Shown here one piece after another: positions 15,542 to 19,518 of a stretch of DNA of 19,518 nt (position 1 is its first letter; each line of letters begins with the position of its first letter). The stretch lies in assembly GCA_021812265.1 (NCBI GenBank), contig JAKAOI010000003.1:1-19518 (forward strand). The letters are read 5' to 3'. The notes beneath the pieces were generated by a model. The model had not been told where the DNA came from. It did not search any database and saw only the letters and a program-made list of their open reading frames with translations. The stretch comes from Chloroflexota bacterium. GTDB lineage: Bacteria; Chloroflexota; Ktedonobacteria; Ktedonobacterales; JACDGC01. The position numbers and the translations under genes are program-made.

Positions 15542-16561
15542 TTAACTGATGTTATCCAGCCAGCCGCGCCAAAAACCGGCGCCCCAGCTAATATGCATCA
15601 CTGGGAACGCCAGCGCTGCGGGGAAGATAAGCAGCGGTTGGTCGCGCGGGATAGCGCGAAAGGCAAAGAATAGCGCCAGAAATATATACAGCGCTGTAAC
15701 ACCGAGCCATATTAAGGAAAAAATATTCCCTAAAAAAAGGATAAAGATTCCGGGCAGCAGCCACAGCGTAAATAGCGGCGCAATTAATTGGCGAATTCGC
15801 AGAGAAGTGGGATTTTGGCGGAGCATGGCGCATTTGCCGCGGCCATAGGTAAAATATTGCCGGAAGAGCGCGCCAAAGCTTTGCCGGTTGTAGTAAACAG
15901 ATGTGATGGCGGGAGAAAAATAAATTTTTCCGCCGTTTTTGCGCAAGCGGTAGTTGTATTCATAATCTTCATTTGCGCGCAATGTTTCGTTAAATAACCC
16001 GGTTTTAGTAATTGCTTCGCGTTTCCACGCGCCCATATATACCGTATCGGTAAACTGCGCGGCGGCGGCGGTGTGAAACGCGCCCGGAACCGCAAACGGC
16101 GTTTTAGCCGCGCAGGCAATTGCTTCGCCGATAGATGTTACCCCCTGCGGCGCAATAGCCCCGCCGACCATATCGGCGCCGCTTTCGCGCAGCGCCTGCA
16201 CACAAGAATAAATATAGTTTTGCGCGATAATGGTGTGGCCGTCTACTCGAATAATAATATCGCCTTTGGCGTGTTGTATAAGGATATTTATGCCGCACGC
16301 CTGTTTTTGTTTTCTGTTTTCTAAAACAGTAACACGGGTTGCTCCGGCTGTTTGGCGGATAATTTCAACAGTGCGATCGCTGCTGCAGCCATCTGCGACA
16401 AGAATTTCCATTTTCTCTGGTGGGTATTGCTGTTGCAGCACAGCGTTCAAGCAGTTGGCAATAAATTTTTCTTCATTGCGCACCGGCAAAATTATTGAAA
16501 CAAACGGCAACTCCGATTGATTATCAACGTCTTGAGTTGCGCCGGTATTATAGTGATCCAT
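15542..16561 (-). CDS. Family 2 glycosyltransferase, ExoA-like membrane enzyme
   Basis: Inverting GT-A glycosyltransferase, probably making an exopolysaccharide or a lipid-linked sugar at the cytoplasmic membrane; 339 residues. The N-terminal GT-A domain shows VSIILPVRNEEKFIANCL, LVADGCSSDRTVEII and the DxD-type RVDGHTII. The acceptor region shows VYMGAWKREA and the catalytic NEDYEYNYRLRKNGG. After YFTYGRGKCAML come three to four hydrophobic segments (last 100 residues). This order matches succinoglycan ExoA-type enzymes. The start is taken as the ATG at 16561, with a weak AAGG 14 bases upstream; a GTG at 16573 is the alternative. It lies 33 bp downstream of the SHOCT gene on the same strand, so the two probably share a transcript. 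Confidence 0.9.
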   Translation of the reverse strand: MDHYNTGATQDVDNQSELPFVSIILPVRNEEKFIANCLNAVLQQQYPPEKMEILVADGCSSDRTVEIIRQTAGATRVTVLENRKQKQACGINILIQHAKGDIIIRVDGHTIIAQNYIYSCVQALRESGADMVGGAIAPQGVTSIGEAIACAAKTPFAVPGAFHTAAAAQFTDTVYMGAWKREAITKTGLFNETLRANEDYEYNYRLRKNGGKIYFSPAITSVYYNRQSFGALFRQYFTYGRGKCAMLRQNPTSLRIRQLIAPLFTLWLLPGIFILFLGNIFSLIWLGVTALYIFLALFFAFRAIPRDQPLLIFPAALAFPVMHISWGAGFWRGWLDNIS

Positions 16562-16594
16562 GAAAAGTAGCACAGCCTTGCAATATATGAGATT

Positions 16595-16984
16595 TCACTG
16601 TATTGTATTGCGTGATTTCATAATTTTGTCAAGCTGCGATTCAAATGTATCGAAATCAATAGCTCCGCTGGCGTAGCGTTCGCGCAATATTTCTTCGGCA
16701 GAAAGGGTTTTAAACTGTTTGCGCGCAGTGTTACGGCGGCGGCGCGCTATCAGCATAAATGGCGCGCTAATCAACAGAAAAACGATTGCTGTGGGAATGA
16801 GTATGGCGGCTGCGGCGGCCAATAAACCGATGACCATGCCTACTACTGCCATAATCATGGCTAATCCTATTCCTATTGCAACAATAATTGCTATAGGAAT
16901 CAAAATCATCAGCGGCCCAAAGCGCATGCCGCGAGAATAATATGAATGGCGGTAATGTCCGTTGAAATGGCGGTGATAACTCAT
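16595..16984 (-). CDS. Small membrane protein with C-terminal SHOCT domain
   Basis: A 129-residue protein. The N-terminus is rich in His, Tyr and Arg (MSYHRHFNGHYRHSYYSRG). A hydrophobic block at about 23-82 forms two or three membrane segments, closed by a basic ARRRRNTARK. The C-terminal 30 residues (ILRERYASGAIDFDTFESQLDKI) match the SHOCT motif, a short oligomerisation domain often found at the ends of membrane proteins. The function is unknown. The ATG at 16984 has GGAG ten bases upstream. It is the first gene of a probable two-gene unit with the glycosyltransferase. Confidence 0.8.
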   Translation of the reverse strand: MSYHRHFNGHYRHSYYSRGMRFGPLMILIPIAIIVAIGIGLAMIMAVVGMVIGLLAAAAAILIPTAIVFLLISAPFMLIARRRRNTARKQFKTLSAEEILRERYASGAIDFDTFESQLDKIMKSRNTIQ

Positions 16985-17197
16985 CAGTATTTCGCTCCTA
17001 AATATTTCGGCAAAATATCTTATTACTAGCTATCATATCATATTTTGGCCATAATAATCTGTATTTTAGTAACATATTCTTCATTTTGTTTATAAAAGTG
17101 AAAACATCACTTTATTTTATTTAAGTTAATTATGGTATGTTTCATTTTTGACAAAGCGCCGCATGATCGTCTGCTTACAAACCGTGCCCCTTGACGG

Positions 17198-17283
17198 CGT
17201 GCGGTAAACAGCATGGCTTTAGCCCTTGCGGACTTTGCATGTATTTGGTATACTATACCATAGAACTAAAACGCTACCGCACG
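17198..17283. repeat. 9-bp inverted repeat enclosing a promoter
   Basis: CGTGCGGTA (17198-17206) and TACCGCACG (17275-17283) are perfect complements 68 bp apart. They bracket the candidate promoter and its palindrome, so they could mark a looping operator pair or the ends of a small inserted segment. Confidence 0.35.
17226..17260 (+). promoter_or_regulatory. Sigma70-type promoter with operator over the -10 box
   Basis: TTGCGG (17226-17231) and TATACT (17249-17254) are spaced 17 bp apart, the optimum. The -10 box lies inside the palindrome TGGTATACTATACCA (17246-17260), which also gives an extended -10 TGG. A protein binding the palindrome would block RNA polymerase directly. The predicted transcript begins near 17261, about 155 bases before the next gene. 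Confidence 0.5.
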
Positions 17284-17291
17284 ATGCGCGC

Positions 17292-17327
17292 GCATGGCCA
17301 GACATCTTCTATGAAGACTGGCCATGC
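17292..17327 (+). promoter_or_regulatory. Strong hairpin in the leader of the orphan gene
   Basis: GCATGGCCAG (17292-17301) pairs perfectly with CTGGCCATGC (17318-17327). Inside, TCTTC (17305-17309) pairs with GAAGA (17313-17317) around a three-base loop, leaving only ACA bulged. No T tract follows, so it is not a typical terminator. A second, weaker hairpin (CCAGA / TCTGG, 17343-17364) follows and is trailed by TATTTATTATTT. Confidence 0.55.
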
Positions 17328-17417
17328 ATAAGAAAATTCATGCCAGAGGCAGTGGCGCGTCTGGTATTTATTATTTCGCCTCTATTGGCCAACCTTTATA
17401 AACATGGGAAGTTGCTG

Positions 17418-17696
17418 ATGGCTAAGAATTATACATTGCTTTTTACCCACCCCAGTGGCGCAACCGTAACATTTATTTATGAAAACGGGGAATTAAGCAC
17501 ACTTTCAAAAGGCTTAACTACCACACAGTTTTGGTTATCCAAACATGTGAAGGCGCATTTAATGCGCAATGATAAAGATGATATTGATATTGCCTGCAGG
17601 ATGATGGAAAGTTTAGGTTTTTCCGAGCAATTAACCGGCCCGCTGCCAGATTTGCTTGCCTCGACTGAAGAAGTGGCAGACTTGAAAGAAGCTTAA
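17418..17696 (+). CDS. Hypothetical protein, 92 residues
   Basis: I do not recognise this protein. It starts MAKNYTLLFTHPSGATVTF and ends TEEVADLKEA; it looks soluble, with a beta-rich first third, a middle segment TTTQFWLSKHVKAHLM, and an acidic C-terminus. There are no cysteines except one (residue 59). The ATG at 17418 has GGGAAG six bases upstream, a good ribosome binding site, and the family-like composition begins there; the frame extends upstream to 17226 through leader structures and is not used. It ends 5 bp before the TTG start of mutY, so the two are probably cotranscribed and coupled. Its long structured leader suggests regulated expression. Confidence 0.65.
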   Translation: MAKNYTLLFTHPSGATVTFIYENGELSTLSKGLTTTQFWLSKHVKAHLMRNDKDDIDIACRMMESLGFSEQLTGPLPDLLASTEEVADLKEA

Positions 17697-17701
17697 TACT
17701 A

Positions 17702-18706
17702 TTGTCCGATGATTTCTGTGAAGATATTTGGCTGGCGCTTATTCGCTGGTATCGGCTGAATGGCCGCGACTTGCCTTGGCGCCACACCAATGATCCATAC
17801 GCCATTCTTGTGTCTGAAATTATGTTGCAGCAAACGCAGGTTGAAAGGGCGATCATAAAATACCAGGAATTTTTAGAAACATTCCCTACTTTGCAATCGC
17901 TTGCCGCAGCGGCCCCCGCAGATGTTATCCGCGCATGGGCAACATTGGGATATAATTCCCGCGCTATTCGGCTGCAAACTATTGCAAAAATTATCCTCAC
18001 CCAATATAACGGCGTTTTTCCTTCTGAACCGGAGCAATTACTGCTTTTACCCGGAATTGGCGCTTATACCGCCGGCGCAGTTGCGTGCTTTGCCTTTAAA
18101 AAATCTGCCGCAGCAGTAGACACGAATATTCGGCGCACACTTTGGAGAATTTTTAAGGGTGAGGTGTTTAAGCCGGCAAACACTCCAAAAGAAGAATATG
18201 CGTTTGCGCAATCAGTCGTTCCGCCAAATGGAGATGACGCCTATTTGTGGAACCAAGCTTTGATGGATTTGGGATCTTCTGTCTGCTTGCCGGCTGCGCC
18301 CAAGTGTGATATTTGTCCTCTTATAAATAACTGCCGCGCGGCAGTTATTGCGCGCCGCCACAGCCTTTTCCCCGAAGACGCTTCCGTTGCGCCGATTCTG
18401 CGCGCGGCAATAGCCGAGGAATCAGAAAAATATATTGTCGGCAGCCAAAAACGTCCGCAAAAACCGTTCCGCCAAAGCAGCCGTTTTTTTCGCGGCAGGA
18501 TTATTCATGCGCTGCGAGAGCAACCCGGCGCGATTTTGCTGACCGAACTTGGGCCAATGATAAAACAGGATTGGGAAGAGCATAATCTTTCGTGGCTGGA
18601 AGATTTGGTAAGCGGATTGGTTCGCGATAAACTGGCAATATGGGCTGATGACTTGCATATGGCGGCAACGCTGGATGGCGCGTCAACAGATCTTCTGTTG
18701 GACTGA
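17702..18706 (+). CDS. mutY: A/G-specific adenine glycosylase (MutY-type)
   Basis: Removes adenine mispaired with 8-oxoguanine in base excision repair; 334 residues. It has SEIMLQQTQVE with catalytic E39, helix-hairpin-helix LPGIGAYTAG (116-125), catalytic D140 in AAVDTNIRR, and the 4Fe-4S ligands C195, C202, C205 and C211 with the canonical C-x6-C-x2-C-x5-C spacing. After residue 240 it lacks a recognisable NUDIX-like 8-oxoG reader; instead RFFRGRIIHALRE begins what looks like a small winged helix, as in actinobacterial and Chloroflexota homologues. It begins with TTG at 17702, with a weak GAAAGAAG upstream and no ATG or GTG alternative that keeps the N-terminal domain. Its end overlaps the convergent gluQ by 24 bp. 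Confidence 0.92.
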   Translation: MSDDFCEDIWLALIRWYRLNGRDLPWRHTNDPYAILVSEIMLQQTQVERAIIKYQEFLETFPTLQSLAAAAPADVIRAWATLGYNSRAIRLQTIAKIILTQYNGVFPSEPEQLLLLPGIGAYTAGAVACFAFKKSAAAVDTNIRRTLWRIFKGEVFKPANTPKEEYAFAQSVVPPNGDDAYLWNQALMDLGSSVCLPAAPKCDICPLINNCRAAVIARRHSLFPEDASVAPILRAAIAEESEKYIVGSQKRPQKPFRQSSRFFRGRIIHALREQPGAILLTELGPMIKQDWEEHNLSWLEDLVSGLVRDKLAIWADDLHMAATLDGASTDLLLD

Positions 18707-19518
18707 ATTGAGAAGCTCAGCAGCGGAAATTGGGATGTTTTCGGGCAGTAAACCGGCGTTATAGGCAATTTGCCCCAACACTGAGCGGGGATCTGATCCG
18801 GAAAGCCGCATGTGTTGCACTCCTTCTGCGCCGTTCCGCTTTGCGAGTTTGTGATTTTGTGTGTCGCGCACAAGGGGGGTATGTAAAAATTGAGGAATCG
18901 GAAACTTCAACAGCTGGTATAACGCTATTTGGCCGGGCGTCGCCTCCACTAAATCTTCCCCGCGAATAACATGAGAAATACGCATCAGCGCGTCATCTAC
19001 CACCACGGCTAATTGATACGCAAAAACACTGTCGCTGCGCCGCGCGATAAAATCTTTGCGATATAGCGCGGTGGTTGTTTGAACACTGCCCAGCCGGAGA
19101 TCTTCAAATTGCACCGGTATATTTGCCACGCGCACCTTCCATGCGTATGCGCCTGTTAAAAAATCGGATAGTTTTATATGGCTGGCAGGCCGCGCTGCGC
19201 ATCTGCATTGGTCTGCTGTATCAGCTGCGCTATCGGATAGCCGCCGCATGGCGCGTGTGCAATCGCAAGGATATAACATATCCATTGCGTATAAGCGCTG
19301 CAAATATGCGCGGTAGATATCTTCACGCTGCGATTGCCAATATGGGCCGTAGGCTCCGCCAACATATGGGCCTTCATCCCAGTCTAGTCCCAACCATTGC
19401 AAATCATCCATAATGCTTTGGGCAGAACCCGGACGGGAACGCGGCAAATCGGTGTCTTCAATTCGCAGCGCAAATATCCCATTGTGGCGGCGCGCATGCA
19501 GCCATGCAAAAGATCGGA
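18683..19518 (-). CDS. gluQ: Glutamyl-Q tRNA(Asp) synthetase, 5' end outside window
   Basis: Attaches glutamate to the queuosine base at the wobble position of tRNA(Asp); a paralogue of the GluRS catalytic domain without an anticodon-binding domain. The frame enters from the right edge, 278 residues are visible, and the true start and the HIGH motif lie outside. Visible motifs are FALRIEDTDLPRS, LGLDWDEGPY, zinc-type cysteines in YPCDCTRAM and QCRCAAR, VVDDALMRISHVIRGEDL, and HKLAKRNG as the KMSKS-equivalent. It ends soon after the catalytic domain (LGQIAYNAGLLPE), which separates GluQRS from full-length GluRS. The TTG at 19447 is internal, not a start. It converges on mutY with a 24-bp overlap. 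Confidence 0.88.
   Translation of the reverse strand, partial: RSFAWLHARRHNGIFALRIEDTDLPRSRPGSAQSIMDDLQWLGLDWDEGPYVGGAYGPYWQSQREDIYRAYLQRLYAMDMLYPCDCTRAMRRLSDSAADTADQCRCAARPASHIKLSDFLTGAYAWKVRVANIPVQFEDLRLGSVQTTTALYRKDFIARRSDSVFAYQLAVVVDDALMRISHVIRGEDLVEATPGQIALYQLLKFPIPQFLHTPLVRDTQNHKLAKRNGAEGVQHMRLSGSDPRSVLGQIAYNAGLLPENIPISAAELLNSVQQKIC

Larger units (their letters stand above)
16985..17417. other. 433-bp spacer with divergent regulation
   Basis: AT-rich from 16985 to about 17160, probably with the SHOCT gene promoter on minus; a small hairpin AAAGTG / CACTTT lies near 17096-17114. From 17160 the composition changes and the sequence is dense in dyads: the 9-bp inverted repeat (17198-17283), a promoter with an embedded palindrome, and a strong hairpin. 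An open frame from a TTG at 17226 runs through this into the downstream gene, but its first 64 codons look non-coding. Confidence 0.55.

Noticed and set aside
17226..17417. Upstream extension of the 92-residue gene
   Set aside because: It would translate the -10 box, the palindrome and the hairpin; the ATG at 17418 has a good ribosome binding site.
1..19518. CRISPR arrays, transposase genes, prophage genes, tRNA or rRNA genes
   Set aside because: No spaced direct-repeat arrays, no transposase or integrase motifs, and no recognisable tRNA or rRNA sequence on either strand by eye; tRNAscan and Infernal were not run.

Overview
This is a chromosomal window from a bacterium. It has mid-GC genes rich in GCG and CCG codons, and very AT-rich spacers. 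No phage, plasmid, CRISPR or transposase gene is visible. Several features fit Chloroflexota, possibly a Ktedonobacteria-like lineage: MutY has a winged-helix-like tail instead of a NUDIX domain; there is a bacterial RIO1 kinase and a TetR regulator with a WHG-type C-terminus; TopA has three zinc fingers and a Lys-rich tail; and a cytochrome P450, a terpene synthase-like enzyme and a SHOCT protein are present. This assignment is inference from gene content and motifs, not a database result.

Layout. At 1-936 (minus) lies the N-terminal part of a cytochrome P450 that runs off the left edge. An 849-bp spacer follows, holding a 141-bp element with 15-bp perfect terminal inverted repeats, a pair of CAAATATTTG palindromes and a pseudoknot-capable leader. 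At 1786-7274 (plus) is a DNA maintenance and proteolysis group: topA, hslV (overlapping topA by 11 bp), a 326-bp structured gap, hslU, and a TetR-family regulator that follows hslU closely. An AI-2E family permease (7749-8975, plus) converges on a D-2-hydroxyacid dehydrogenase (9074-10057, minus), with two tandem hairpins between them.

The dehydrogenase promoter region carries a perfect 20-bp palindrome. Divergent from it, on the plus strand, is an 18-codon ORF with a strong Shine-Dalgarno sequence, followed at once by a terminator-like hairpin. Next come a RIO1-type kinase (10649-11659), a sugar-phosphate isomerase-like TIM barrel (11862-12698), dprA (12865-14100) and a divergent terpene synthase (14323-15495), all on plus. 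An ExoA-like glycosyltransferase and a SHOCT membrane protein (15542-16984, minus) form a two-gene unit. The right end holds an orphan 92-residue protein with a complex leader (promoter, operator-like palindrome and a strong hairpin), then mutY. mutY overlaps by 24 bp the 3' end of a convergent gluQ (glutamyl-Q tRNA synthetase) that runs off the right edge.

Most genes are housekeeping: DNA topology, DNA uptake and recombination, base excision repair, proteolysis and tRNA modification. The accessory interest lies in the P450 and terpene synthase, which are about 13 kb apart and not an obvious cluster, and in the non-coding structures between genes. I did not find an obvious new multi-gene system. 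The best leads are the small-ORF/terminator unit at 10146-10258, the regulated leader at 17198-17420, the structured elements at 975-1115 and 4790-4920, and the unusual metal-binding motifs of the terpene synthase.
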